Source of the DNA: an uncultured Collinsella sp.
GTDB taxonomy: Bacteria > Actinomycetota > Coriobacteriia > Coriobacteriales > Coriobacteriaceae
Reading direction: 5' to 3'
Length of the DNA: 20,863 nucleotides
Assembly (NCBI GenBank): GCA_900555585.1
Contig: USLT01000002.1
Span: 1-20,863 of the forward strand
The position numbers were made by a program, and so were the translations under genes. Positions 8,020 to 15,245 of the stretch are shown here, one piece after another. Numbering within the stretch: position 1 is the first letter of the stretch; each line of letters starts with the position of its first letter. The notes beneath the pieces are model-generated. The model ran no database searches, was not told where the DNA came from, and saw only the letters and a list, made by a program, of their open reading frames with translations.

Positions 8020-11000
8020 CTACCACGTCCTCATGTTGCTCTTGTACTCGTTGAAGATGGCCTCGACGTAGCCCTCGACGCGCGGCGTCATCTGGCCCGA
8101 CCTCGAGCCGTCCAGGTAGAGGTTGTACGTGTCGCCTCCCCCGCGTCCGCCGCGCATGGACCTCGCAGTCTCGTCGGCGACCATGCGCACGAACGGCATG
8201 GCGTAGCGCCTGTTGGTGAGGGGCACGATTGCCTCGGCGCCCGCCTCGCCGACGATGTCGCGGGTGAGCACGGTCGCGCGCGTGGCGATGCCGCCGTCGG
8301 CGTGGAGGCGGTAGCCGCCCGCGGCCATGTATGTGGACGCCCTGGTGGACCTGACGGTGTTCTCGTAGCGCGTGATCGTCGTCGTCGCGGACTGGTTCCT
8401 TGGCGGGTTGTCCCTGCGCTTCCTCGTGCGGTCGATGTCGGTCTTCGTGGAGCTCGAGTCGATGGACGTCGACGCGCGAAGGCTCTTCGGCGGGTTCTTC
8501 TTGCGCGTGCCGGTGCGGTCGATGTCCTTCTGGACCTGCTCGGAGTCGACCTTGGTGTCGGCGGACTTCGACTCGAGATGCGTGCCGTTCCACGTGTACA
8601 CGCGCCCCTGGGCGTCGCGGAGTTCGGCTCCGTTGACGGCGACCTTGCCGTTCTTGTCGACGAGCGCCGTGCCGTTCCACGTCCATACGTTGCCCTGGGC
8701 GTCGATAAGGGACTCGTCGTCGACGACGACCTTGCCGTCCTTGTCGACCATCGGGACGTTGTTGTAGTTCTGTAGGGCCCAGACCATCGAATCGATGTCG
8801 CCGTTGAACGTTGATGCGAGCTCGGCGATCTTCGGTCCCATCTCGGCCATCTGGTCGGCGCTGTACCCCGCGTCGGCCAGCTTGACGGAAAGGTCCTCGA
8901 TGCTCACGCCGGCCGTCTCGAGCGGTCCGACGACGCCCTCCATGCCGTTCAGCGTCTCGATCAGACGCTGGCACGCGTCGCTGTTGAGCACCTGCATCCT
9001 GGTCAGCTCGTCCATCGACTTGCTAGCGGACTCGTAGTTGTGCTCGGCGTCGGCGAGGGTTTTGTTCGCCTTCTCGCGCTTCTCGGCGGCGTTGACGAGC
9101 GCTGACGACTCCTCTTCGGATAGCGTGATTCCGGCCTGCTGCTTGGACAACGCCTGCTGCGCGAGCTTGTCGTACCTCTCGCTCGCCTTGGTCGCCTTGT
9201 CGCGGGCGAGGCCGAGCTCCAGTTCCGCCTCCACCTGCTTCTTGGTGTACTCTATGGCGATCTCCTGCATCGCCTGCGCCTTCGCGTTGCGCTTCCACGC
9301 CTCGGCGTTCCTGTCGATCTCCTCGGTGGACTTAGAGAGGGCGCCCTTCGCGGCGTCGGTTACCTGCACGGAGTCGCCCGTGATGCTGTTGTAGCCCTCG
9401 ACGGCGAGCTTCAGCCTCTCCTGCTCGGTGGCGGTGAGGGTGGACTTGCCGCCAAGCTTCTCGATGGTGGACACGTAGGTGTCGAGCGTCGCCGCGTTGA
9501 CGGCGACCTCCTCCATCGTCTCCCCGGCTTTCTTGTTCAGGTCTGCTATTCCCTGCATGGTCTCGCCGACGGACTCCGACAGGTCGTCGAGCGAGCGCGC
9601 CTGCGACTCGGCGCCCTCGGCCGCCTCCCGCGCGACCTGCCCGAAGGTCTTTCCCGACTCGTTCAGGAGGTCCTGGCGCTCCTTCGCCTTGCGCATGTCC
9701 TCGGCAACCGCCGCCACGGCGGCGCCGAGCGCGGCAACGGCCAGGCCCGCGCCGGCGGTGAGCATCGCGCTCTTGGCCATGGACGCGAACTCCGCCCCGG
9801 TTATCTTGAGGACGCCGCCCATCTTCTTCGTCTCGTCGGTGACGCGCCTCTGCGTGCCCGCCATCTCGGCCCACGTGTCGAGCTGCTTGCGGCTCTTTGA
9901 CTCGAGCTCGGTCGCCGCGCTGATAGACGCGTTGAGCGCCGCCTCGTCGGCCTTGAGCGCCGCCTTGCGCTTCTGTATCGCCTTGGTGTGCTTGACGGTC
10001 CCGTCGGCGGTCCCCTTGTTGATGGCGCCAAGCTCCTCCATGACGGAGGCCAGCCTGTCCGTGTCCGCCGCCGCGCGCTTGCTGGCGTCGTACCACTTCT
10101 CCCACGTCTCCACGTACTTCTCGACGCCGCCCGCGGCCTCGACGACCGCGTTCTTGGAGAGGCCGAGCCTGGACTCGAGCGTCTTGAGGGAGCTGTAGGA
10201 GCGGATCTGGGCGCCGTCGACCGTGTGCATGGCGTCCGCGTACGCGCCGAAGGCCTGGATGCCGTGCCCGACGCCCGTGACGAGGTTCGCGACGCCCTTC
10301 CCGAGCGAGCCGAGCGTGGATGCCGCGGGGCCGGCCGCGGCGGCGAGGCCCGCGAGCATGAGGACCTGCTGCTGGCCCTCCTCGTCCATCCTCGCGAACG
10401 CGTCGGCCAGATCGCCGATGCACTCGAACAGCGGGGCCGAGGCGTCGAGCGCGGATATCGCGGCCTCGACCAGGGGCCCTCCGACCGCGATTGCGACGTC
10501 GTCGACCTTGTTCTTGAACACCTGTAGGCGCGAGGCCATCGACTCGTTTCGCTTGTCGACCTCGGCTTGGAGCGCCGTGTTGCTCTCCCACGCCTCGTTG
10601 GCGAGGTCCAGGGCGCCCTTGAGGACGCTCTGCTTGTCGGTCACGGCCTGCGTGGAGCCGGCGAGTCGGCGCATGACGTCTGACTGACGTATCTGGGTGA
10701 ATCCGAGCTCGCCCATGATGACGTTCATGTCCTCGCCGGCCTTGGTGGCGCCGCCGATGCCCTCGATCAGCGCGTTGAACGCGCCGGCGGCGTCCTCGCC
10801 CCAGGCCTTCCTGAACTCGTCGGCGCTCATGCCGGCGCGCGCTGCGAAGGCGTCCAGCTTGTCACCGCCGTCCGCGACGGCCTTGCCGATTGACACGAAG
10901 ATCTGCGACAGCGCGGAGCCGCCCATCTCGGCCTTGATGCCGAGCGAGCTCATGGCGGCGCTCATGCCGAGGATCTGCGCCTCGGACAGGCCAGCCTGGT

Positions 11001-11739
11001 GGCCGGCGGACGCGAAGCGCTGGGCCATCTGCGAGACCTCGGACTCGGTGGTCGCCATGTTGTTGCCGATGGCGACGAGCGTGGAGCCGTAGCGCCCCAT
11101 GTCCTCGTCCGCCATGCCGACGATGTTCGCGAAGCGGGCCATCTCGGTCGCGGCGGTGCTCGCGTCCATGTTTGTCGCGATGTCCATCCCCATGACGGTC
11201 TTGGCGAAGCCCTCGAGGCTCTGGTTCGCGATGCCGAGCTGGGCGCCGAGCGCTTCGATGCCGATGATCTGGTCGGCGCTCACGGGCTGCGTGGTGGACA
11301 GCTCGCGCGCCGAGTCGCCCATCTGCCTGAGCTCCGCCTCGGTCATGTCCGCCGTCTTGCGCAGGTCGGCCATGGCCGTGTCGAACTTGACGGCCGTGAC
11401 TCCCGCGTATGTGCCGATGGCGACCATGGGCATGGTCACGTTGGTGGTCAGCGTGCTGCCGAGCGCGGACAGCTTCTCGCTCGTGTTGTAGATGCGGGCC
11501 CCCGCGCCCACGATCTTGGCCGCCGCGTCCATGACGGACTTGGACGTGGACGCCGACGTGGACGCCACCTGCGCCTGGTACTTCTTGGCGTCGGCGTCGA
11601 ACTTCGATATGAGCTTCGAGGCGTCGCGCGCGCTCGTGTTGGCGAGCTTGCCGAGCCTCGCGAGCTCGGAGGCGGCCTTGGAGAACCCGTCGCCCGACCA
11701 CTTGCCGTTGACTAGGATTGTTACCGTAGATTTAGCCAT
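8020..11739 (-). CDS. Tail tape measure protein
   Basis: The 1239-aa protein sets tail length and lies inside the tail tube. By the usual rule of about 0.15 nm per residue it would predict a tail of roughly 185 nm. Residues about 95-350 carry the phage minor tail/TP901 core (ALGSTLTTNVTMPMVAIGTY, KFDTAMADLRKTADMTEAEL, VGMADEDMGRYGSTLVAIGN). Hydrophobic stretches occur near 440-470 and 640-670 (AGAGLAVAALGAAVAAVAED), and long charged helices follow between 700 and 960. The C-terminal region has 29-residue repeats (DAQGNVWTWNGT / DAQGRVYTWNGT and DIDRTGTRKKNPP / DIDRTRKRRDNPP), then DIVGEAGAEAIVPL, a motif common at tape measure C termini. The start ATG at 11739 lies 3 nt after the preceding stop, with a weak ribosome-binding site. 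Confidence 0.96.
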   Translation of the reverse strand: MAKSTVTILVNGKWSGDGFSKAASELARLGKLANTSARDASKLISKFDADAKKYQAQVASTSASTSKSVMDAAAKIVGAGARIYNTSEKLSALGSTLTTNVTMPMVAIGTYAGVTAVKFDTAMADLRKTADMTEAELRQMGDSARELSTTQPVSADQIIGIEALGAQLGIANQSLEGFAKTVMGMDIATNMDASTAATEMARFANIVGMADEDMGRYGSTLVAIGNNMATTESEVSQMAQRFASAGHQAGLSEAQILGMSAAMSSLGIKAEMGGSALSQIFVSIGKAVADGGDKLDAFAARAGMSADEFRKAWGEDAAGAFNALIEGIGGATKAGEDMNVIMGELGFTQIRQSDVMRRLAGSTQAVTDKQSVLKGALDLANEAWESNTALQAEVDKRNESMASRLQVFKNKVDDVAIAVGGPLVEAAISALDASAPLFECIGDLADAFARMDEEGQQQVLMLAGLAAAAGPAASTLGSLGKGVANLVTGVGHGIQAFGAYADAMHTVDGAQIRSYSSLKTLESRLGLSKNAVVEAAGGVEKYVETWEKWYDASKRAAADTDRLASVMEELGAINKGTADGTVKHTKAIQKRKAALKADEAALNASISAATELESKSRKQLDTWAEMAGTQRRVTDETKKMGGVLKITGAEFASMAKSAMLTAGAGLAVAALGAAVAAVAEDMRKAKERQDLLNESGKTFGQVAREAAEGAESQARSLDDLSESVGETMQGIADLNKKAGETMEEVAVNAATLDTYVSTIEKLGGKSTLTATEQERLKLAVEGYNSITGDSVQVTDAAKGALSKSTEEIDRNAEAWKRNAKAQAMQEIAIEYTKKQVEAELELGLARDKATKASERYDKLAQQALSKQQAGITLSEEESSALVNAAEKREKANKTLADAEHNYESASKSMDELTRMQVLNSDACQRLIETLNGMEGVVGPLETAGVSIEDLSVKLADAGYSADQMAEMGPKIAELASTFNGDIDSMVWALQNYNNVPMVDKDGKVVVDDESLIDAQGNVWTWNGTALVDKNGKVAVNGAELRDAQGRVYTWNGTHLESKSADTKVDSEQVQKDIDRTGTRKKNPPKSLRASTSIDSSSTKTDIDRTRKRRDNPPRNQSATTTITRYENTVRSTRASTYMAAGGYRLHADGGIATRATVLTRDIVGEAGAEAIVPLTNRRYAMPFVRMVADETARSMRGGRGGGDTYNLYLDGSRSGQMTPRVEGYVEAIFNEYKSNMRTW
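8469..8790 (-). repeat. 29-residue tandem repeats in tape measure C terminus
   Basis: Two types of in-frame repeat with the same 29-codon period are visible. The first pairs VDKDGKVVV...DAQGNVWTWNGT with VDKNGKVAV...DAQGRVYTWNGT; the DNA GTGCCGTTCCACGT (plus strand) recurs exactly 87 nt apart at 8582 and 8669. The second pairs DIDRTGTRKKNPP with DIDRTRKRRDNPP, also 29 residues apart. Confidence 0.8.
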
Positions 11740-11742
11740 GTG

Positions 11743-12162
11743 CTATGCCCCAATCACGCGGTCGAGCATGGAGTCGATTAGGTCGTTGAGGCCGCGCACC
11801 ATGTCCCTCTCGTCCTCTAGGACGGCCTTGAGCAGTGCGCGCGGGGGCGTTGAGCCATGCGGTACGGGGCACCTCTGGCCCTTGCGCGGGCCGGTCAGGA
11901 TCACGGCGCCGATGTTGGCGAACTCGATGACGCCGCCGCCCGGGTCGCTCGTCGTGAACGCGACGCCGTTGGCGCGTGCCTTCAAGCGCAGCGAGCCCGC
12001 GTACGAGCCCGTTGGGTTCGAGCCGAGCCCGGCCGCGTACCCCTTCGCCTTGGCGAGCGTCGGCTTGGCGACCTCGCGTATCCCTGATTTGAGGATTCGG
12101 GCGCCCTCGGCATCCGTCTTCCGCAGCGCGTCGATGGTCTCCTCGAGGTTTATGGTCCTCAC
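11743..12162 (-). CDS. HK97 gp10-like head-tail / tail protein
   Basis: A 139-aa protein from the GTG at 12162, or 150 aa from a GTG at 12195. It begins with helices (LEETIDALRKTDAEGARILKSGI, given here only in part as TIDALRKTDAEGARIL), then KPTLAKAKGYAAGL, a small beta domain with YAGSLRLKARANGVAF and ANIGAVILTGPRKG, and a C-terminal helix containing LNDLIDSMLDRV. This helix-beta-helix layout resembles HK97 gp10/neck-2 type proteins, usually encoded before the tail tube; here the gene follows the chaperones. Both candidate starts lack a Shine-Dalgarno, and the upstream one lies inside the loop of the terminator hairpin. I prefer 12162. The family assignment is moderate. The stop is 3 nt before the tape measure ATG. 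Confidence 0.62.
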   Translation of the reverse strand: MRTINLEETIDALRKTDAEGARILKSGIREVAKPTLAKAKGYAAGLGSNPTGSYAGSLRLKARANGVAFTTSDPGGGVIEFANIGAVILTGPRKGQRCPVPHGSTPPRALLKAVLEDERDMVRGLNDLIDSMLDRVIGA

Positions 12163-12169
12163 GTCGAAC

Positions 12170-12214
12170 AAAAAGACGCACCCCCTCGGTCTCACGTAAC
12201 CGAGAGGGTGCGTC
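12170..12214 (-). terminator. Strong intrinsic terminator inside the tail operon
   Basis: On the minus strand a 16-bp stem (5' arm GACGCACCCTCTCGGT, 12199-12214; 3' arm ACCGAGGGGGTGCGTC, 12175-12190) contains a single T:G wobble. It has an 8-nt loop and is followed directly by TTTTTG. This is the best terminator in the window. It lies between the chaperone and the gp10-like/tape measure genes, where one would normally expect continuous transcription. Confidence 0.85.
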
Positions 12215-12225
12215 GCGGCTCCCCC
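12205..12225 (-). repeat. 21-nt intergenic element, copy B (upstream of terminator)
   Basis: The minus strand reads GGGGGAGC, then CGC, then GACGCACCCT, one base after the chaperone T stop. Its last ten bases form part of the 5' arm of the intrinsic terminator at 12170-12214, so here the element and a hairpin overlap. Confidence 0.65.
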
Positions 12226-12226
12226 G

Positions 12227-12457
12227 CTATCCGTACTTCGCCGCGGCGGCCGCCCGCTCCGCCTTCAAGCGGTCGCGGGCCTCCTGCATGGTCTCGCCCT
12301 CCTGCTGCCAGTCGGGCTGGCCGCCCGGGTGCAGCGCGTACCACCACATGGAGTCGAACGAGTCGGGCAGCTCTAGCGCCATCCTCGCGAGGTCCATCGG
12401 CGGTATCCCGAGCGACCTCGACAACCCAAGGAGCTCTACTCCTTGGGTGCCGTAGGG
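12227..12457 (-). CDS. Tail assembly chaperone T extension (by -1 frameshift)
   Basis: This is the -1-frame continuation of the chaperone gene. After slippage at CAAAAAC (12457-12463), translation would continue KPYGTQGVELLGLSRSLGIP, then PMDLARMALELPDSFDSMWW and a charged helix (EARDRLKAERAAAAAKYG), giving a fusion of about 186 aa. It has no ribosome-binding site or convincing start codon of its own, although the frame is open back to 12589. The MDLARMALELP ... WWYALHPGGQPDW segment looks like the T domain that lets G-T recruit tail tube subunits to the tape measure. It ends in TAG at 12227, one base before copy B of the 21-nt element. The exact slip position is inferred. Confidence 0.78.
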   Translation of the reverse strand, partial: PYGTQGVELLGLSRSLGIPPMDLARMALELPDSFDSMWWYALHPGGQPDWQQEGETMQEARDRLKAERAAAAAKYG

Positions 12458-12463
12458 TTTTTG
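12425..12463 (-). promoter_or_regulatory. Programmed -1 frameshift site with stimulatory hairpin
   Basis: The minus strand shows CAAAAAC (zero-frame AAA AAC at 12462-12457), then a 9-nt spacer, then a perfect 9-bp stem CCCAAGGAG / CTCCTTGGG with loop TAGAG at 12425-12447. The zero-frame stop TAG lies in the loop. Slippery run, spacer and hairpin are the standard parts of a -1 frameshift cassette. The heptamer is not a perfect X-XXY-YYZ, since its first base is C rather than A. Confidence 0.75.
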
Positions 12464-12786
12464 AGCGCCGGGTCGGCCGCGGAGCCCGACTCGGTCGGGA
12501 GCTCGCTGTCGTCGAAGCCGATGACGTAGTCGTCCATCCATCGGGACACGGTATTGGCGTTCACCTTCTCGGGGAGGTGCAGCGCGCATGACAGCCCGCG
12601 CTTCTTCGCCGAGAGGATCGCGTACGCGCCGCCGAGCAGGAAGTCCCGGTACCCCTCGGGGAGGTCGCCGTAAGAGGCGTCGGACTGCAACGCGATGAAC
12701 GCGCGGAACCGCGCGGGCGGGACCTCGAAGAACTCGATCTCGGGTCCGCCGTCGAAGCTCTGGACGATGAACTTGGTGGCCTTCAT
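12436..12786 (-). CDS. Tail assembly chaperone G
   Basis: The 116-aa protein lies between the tail tube and the tape measure, the position of lambda gpG-type chaperones that coat the tape measure during tail assembly. It opens with a short beta region (MKATKFIVQSFDGGPEIEFFEVPP), followed by helical segments (ARFRAFIALQ, GYRDFLLGGAYAILSAKKRG), and ends in a Ser/Pro-rich tail just after the predicted slippery site. The ATG at 12786 has a consensus TAAGGAGG. Its stop codon sits in the loop of a hairpin, and a fraction of ribosomes is predicted to slip -1 before it and make the longer G-T protein. The assignment rests on gene order, length and the frameshift signal rather than on strong motif identity. 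Confidence 0.82.
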   Translation of the reverse strand: MKATKFIVQSFDGGPEIEFFEVPPARFRAFIALQSDASYGDLPEGYRDFLLGGAYAILSAKKRGLSCALHLPEKVNANTVSRWMDDYVIGFDDSELPTESGSAADPALKNPTAPKE

Positions 12787-12816
12787 CTCTTCCTCCTTAT
12801 GTTCGGGTCGCAGGGC

Positions 12817-12837
12817 ATGTTCCGGCAGCGCTCCCCC
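12817..12837 (-). repeat. 21-nt intergenic element, copy C (tail tube-chaperone gap)
   Basis: The minus strand reads GGGGGAGC, then GCT, then GCCGGAACAT. It starts right after the T-run of the tail tube hairpin and lies about 30 nt upstream of the chaperone ATG. It is followed by GCCCTGCG, resembling the GCTCTGCG that follows copy A. Confidence 0.65.
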
Positions 12838-12869
12838 GAAAACGCGGGAGGGGCCCGCAGGCCCCTCCC
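12838..12869 (-). terminator. Probable intrinsic terminator after tail tube gene
   Basis: A perfect 10-bp stem GGGAGGGGCC / GGCCCCTCCC with a TGCG tetraloop (12846-12869) is followed on the minus strand by GCGTTTTC. The T-run is short and offset by three bases, so termination is probably partial. That fits lowering expression after the very abundant tail tube message. Confidence 0.65.
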
Positions 12870-12895
12870 AATCGCGCTGGATAACGCGGTTTACG

Positions 12896-13954
12896 CTATG
12901 CGCCAGCCTTCGGGCCCTTGGCCGCCTTGGCGGCGGCCATGCGGGGCGCGACGCCGCTGCCGTAGCCCTTGGTTCCGTTGACAACGGTCACGGTGACGGG
13001 CGACTCCTTGGCGGTGGTTGCGATGGCCTTGTCGCAGGTGAACTGGATGGTGCCCTCGGCGCCCTCGGGGTCGACGGACGGGTACTCGGCGGTGAAGGGG
13101 ACGTGCTTCATCTCGATCTCGATGTACCACTCGGGCTTCTCGGTGTGCACGAACTTGGCGTACACGGAGCCCATGACGACCTTGCCCGAGATGGACGTGG
13201 CGTCCTGGGAGCCGGTGACCATCTTCTTGTACTGGGTGATGTCGTCGGGGATTGTGGTTACGGTGACGCCGGCGCTCAGGTTGCCGTCGGAGATGTCGCG
13301 CGGGGTCGCGCGGCCGAGGCTGGTGTGGGCGCTCGTGCCGTTGGTGAAGGTGAACTGGCAGTCGGCCACAAGCGCCTCGGTCGGGACGCTGGACGCGGCG
13401 TCGATCTTGAAGGTGCAGTCGGTGGTGGTGTACTTGCCGTCGTAGCAGGAAGCGGGGACGCTGCCGGGGATGCCCTCGATGCCGACCTCGGCGCCGATGC
13501 CCATGAAGGACGCGGAGATGGCGACGTGCTCGTTGCCGGTGGCGCTGATGGTCAGGGTGGACAGCTTGCAGCCGTCGGCGCGGGTGAAGTTGTCCTTGCC
13601 GACCTGGGACCACAGGGTCAGGTACGGCAGCGCGTCGCCCATGGTGATGACGTGCTTGTACTGGCTGCCCTCGGAGACGACGGACGTCTCGACCTTGCCG
13701 AGCGCGGCGTAGGCGTACAGGCCCATGATGTCGGGGAACGCCAGGGTCTCGACGGACGGGCTCACCTCGATGGCGGACACGCGGGCGTCGGCGGGGGCGC
13801 GGTTGCCGCAGGAGACGGGCGTGGACTCGATGGAGCGGGTCACGCCGAACGGGGAGCCGCCGGTGAGTCCGTGGACGAAGCTGGGCTCGGTCGCGGCCGT
13901 GTCGCGGTCCTTCTGGACGGCGACGCCTACGAGGCCGATGGACGGGTTGATCAT
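12896..13954 (-). CDS. Major tail tube protein
   Basis: The 352-aa protein is the likely tail tube subunit that stacks in rings around the tape measure. It starts MINPSIGLVGVAVQKD, a common opening of actinophage tail proteins, and is dominated by beta strands rich in Thr, Val and Ser. There is a typical SFMGIG strand near residue 150 and a repeated Ig-like pattern towards the end (ESPVTVTVVNG). The last 20 residues are basic and alanine-rich (RMAAAKAAKGPKAGA). The ATG at 13954 is preceded by AGGAGG at ideal spacing; the open frame upstream is shadow. The gene is followed by a strong hairpin and copy C of the 21-nt element, then by the chaperone gene, the expected neighbour of a tail tube. 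Confidence 0.85.
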   Translation of the reverse strand: MINPSIGLVGVAVQKDRDTAATEPSFVHGLTGGSPFGVTRSIESTPVSCGNRAPADARVSAIEVSPSVETLAFPDIMGLYAYAALGKVETSVVSEGSQYKHVITMGDALPYLTLWSQVGKDNFTRADGCKLSTLTISATGNEHVAISASFMGIGAEVGIEGIPGSVPASCYDGKYTTTDCTFKIDAASSVPTEALVADCQFTFTNGTSAHTSLGRATPRDISDGNLSAGVTVTTIPDDITQYKKMVTGSQDATSISGKVVMGSVYAKFVHTEKPEWYIEIEMKHVPFTAEYPSVDPEGAEGTIQFTCDKAIATTAKESPVTVTVVNGTKGYGSGVAPRMAAAKAAKGPKAGA

Positions 13955-13970
13955 TGCGTACCTCCTGGCA

Positions 13971-14429
13971 CTAGTTCCTTGATGGGGTGTGGTGGACCTT
14001 GACCCTGATACCGAAGTCGATGGCGGACAGGAAGCCCCTGTCGCGCGCAACGGAGCCGCCGCGCGCGTACACTGGCGTAGCCGAGACGCACTTGCCGCCG
14101 AGCGTCTTGTCGCGCGCCAGGGCGTCCATGACGAGCGTGAACCACTCGTTGACGAGCGAGCCCGCCTCCGCAGCGTTCCTGCGCACGGCCCACATCTGGC
14201 CGCCCACGGTGAACTGTAGGGAGTACGGGCCGAGCGCGCCGCCCATGGCGGGCACGGACGTGGTCGGGTTGGCGATCTCGACGTCCTCGGGCGTCTCGAA
14301 CACGACGGCGGCGAAGGGCGGCAGGGTCGCGGACCCTCCGACGGACACGGACGGGCGCGGGTCGCGGCCGTCCAGCGCCGCGTCGACCAGGTCGCGGACC
14401 GCGCCGATTACCGGGGTGAACGCGTCCAT
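13971..14429 (-). CDS. Head-closure or tail-terminator protein
   Basis: The 152-aa protein sits between the adaptor and the tail tube gene, the standard place for head-completion and tail-terminator genes. The sequence has an N-terminal helix (TPVIGAVRDLVDAALDG), then beta strands and a long helix (AGSLVNEWFTLVMDALARD), and ends in a basic strand GIRVKVHHTPSRN. That alternation fits the small alpha/beta tail-terminator fold, but I cannot assign the exact family. I chose the ATG at 14429. A GTG at 14438 overlaps the upstream stop as GTGA and is an equally reasonable start, adding VTA; neither has a good Shine-Dalgarno. Only one gene of this type separates the adaptor from the tail tube, so one usual neck function is either missing, fused, or encoded later. 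Confidence 0.6.
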   Translation of the reverse strand: MDAFTPVIGAVRDLVDAALDGRDPRPSVSVGGSATLPPFAAVVFETPEDVEIANPTTSVPAMGGALGPYSLQFTVGGQMWAVRRNAAEAGSLVNEWFTLVMDALARDKTLGGKCVSATPVYARGGSVARDRGFLSAIDFGIRVKVHHTPSRN

Positions 14430-14434
14430 GGCCG

Positions 14435-15244
14435 TCACCCGATTACCATGTCTCGGCGCTCGTAGCGCTTGATCAGGGCGTTCACCTCGGGCAGCGGCGT
14501 CTCGCCGTTCACGCCCGACACGACGAAGTTGACGACGCCCGCCTCGCTCGACATCGACAGCGCGTTGTCGGGCTCGGCGTGCTCGGCGACCAGCCACGCT
14601 GCGAGCTCGCGCACGGCGTCCCTCGCCTCGGGCGGCGTGGTGGGCATTCCGCACACGGCGACGGCCACGGCCGACTGGCCCGGGCGCATGGAGGACACGT
14701 CGACGAACTGGGAGCCCGGCCGCACGGGGAAGACGTCGAACTCGCGGCCGGAGCCGACGCAGCCCTCTATCCTGAGCACGTCGTGCAGGATGGAGCCGTC
14801 GTCGGCCATGAGCTGGGTCCGCGCGGAGCAGTTCGGCCTGTCGACGAAGACCCGCTGCGCGACCGGCTGGAAGTGGCGGTTGGCGGCGCGCTCGATGATG
14901 GCCTCGGCGCGCTGGCGGGCGGCGAACACGTCGTCGGCGTCGACGCCCGCGTTCTGGTACTGGTCGCCGCGGTACGCCCTGATCTCGTCGAGCGAGCACA
15001 GGCGCGAGGAGACGACCTCCACCTCGCAGGAGACCTCGATGCCGTCCATGTCCCACGTGACGTCGAGGACGTTCGGGGACGCGGACGTCGGGACGGCGAA
15101 GAGGTCCTTGACGGGTGTCACGGTGGACTCGCCGCCGCTGATGGCGTCGGAGACGCGCACGGAGGCCGGCAGCCCCGCGAAGGGGACCGCCGACAGCTCC
15201 GCGATGGAGAGCCTGGTCCGGGTGTTGGGCTCGAGCGGTCTCAT
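14435..15244 (-). CDS. Head-tail connector / adaptor protein
   Basis: The 269-aa protein lies directly after the capsid gene, where siphophages encode the adaptor that docks under the portal. Residues about 85-140 (SLDEIRAYRGDQYQNAGVDADDVFAARQ ..., described in parts: SLDEIRAYRG and RAEAIIERAANRHF) match the helical pattern of Phage_connect_1 / gp6-like adaptors, where helices pack around the portal. The first 80 residues form an extra beta-rich domain (VRVSDAISGG, VLDVTWDMDG) not found in the short 100-aa HK97 gp6 type. The C-terminal half is also beta-rich, followed by a helical stretch (ARDAVRELAAWLVAEHA). The ATG at 15244 lies one base after the capsid TAG with no strong Shine-Dalgarno, suggesting coupled translation. 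It overlaps the next gene if that gene starts at GTG 14438. Confidence 0.72.
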   Translation of the reverse strand: MRPLEPNTRTRLSIAELSAVPFAGLPASVRVSDAISGGESTVTPVKDLFAVPTSASPNVLDVTWDMDGIEVSCEVEVVSSRLCSLDEIRAYRGDQYQNAGVDADDVFAARQRAEAIIERAANRHFQPVAQRVFVDRPNCSARTQLMADDGSILHDVLRIEGCVGSGREFDVFPVRPGSQFVDVSSMRPGQSAVAVAVCGMPTTPPEARDAVRELAAWLVAEHAEPDNALSMSSEAGVVNFVVSGVNGETPLPEVNALIKRYERRDMVIG

Positions 15245-15245
15245 G

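Noticed and set aside
8120..8145. CCTCCCCC at about 8136 as another copy of the intergenic element
   Set aside because: The coding-strand reading is GGGGGAGG rather than GGGGGAGC, the following bases do not match the tail of the element, and it lies within the tape measure coding sequence.
12163..12226. A sigma-70 promoter between the terminator and the gp10-like gene
   Set aside because: The space after the T-run is only about eight bases and there is no TATAAT-like or TTGACA-like pair in the surrounding GC-rich sequence.
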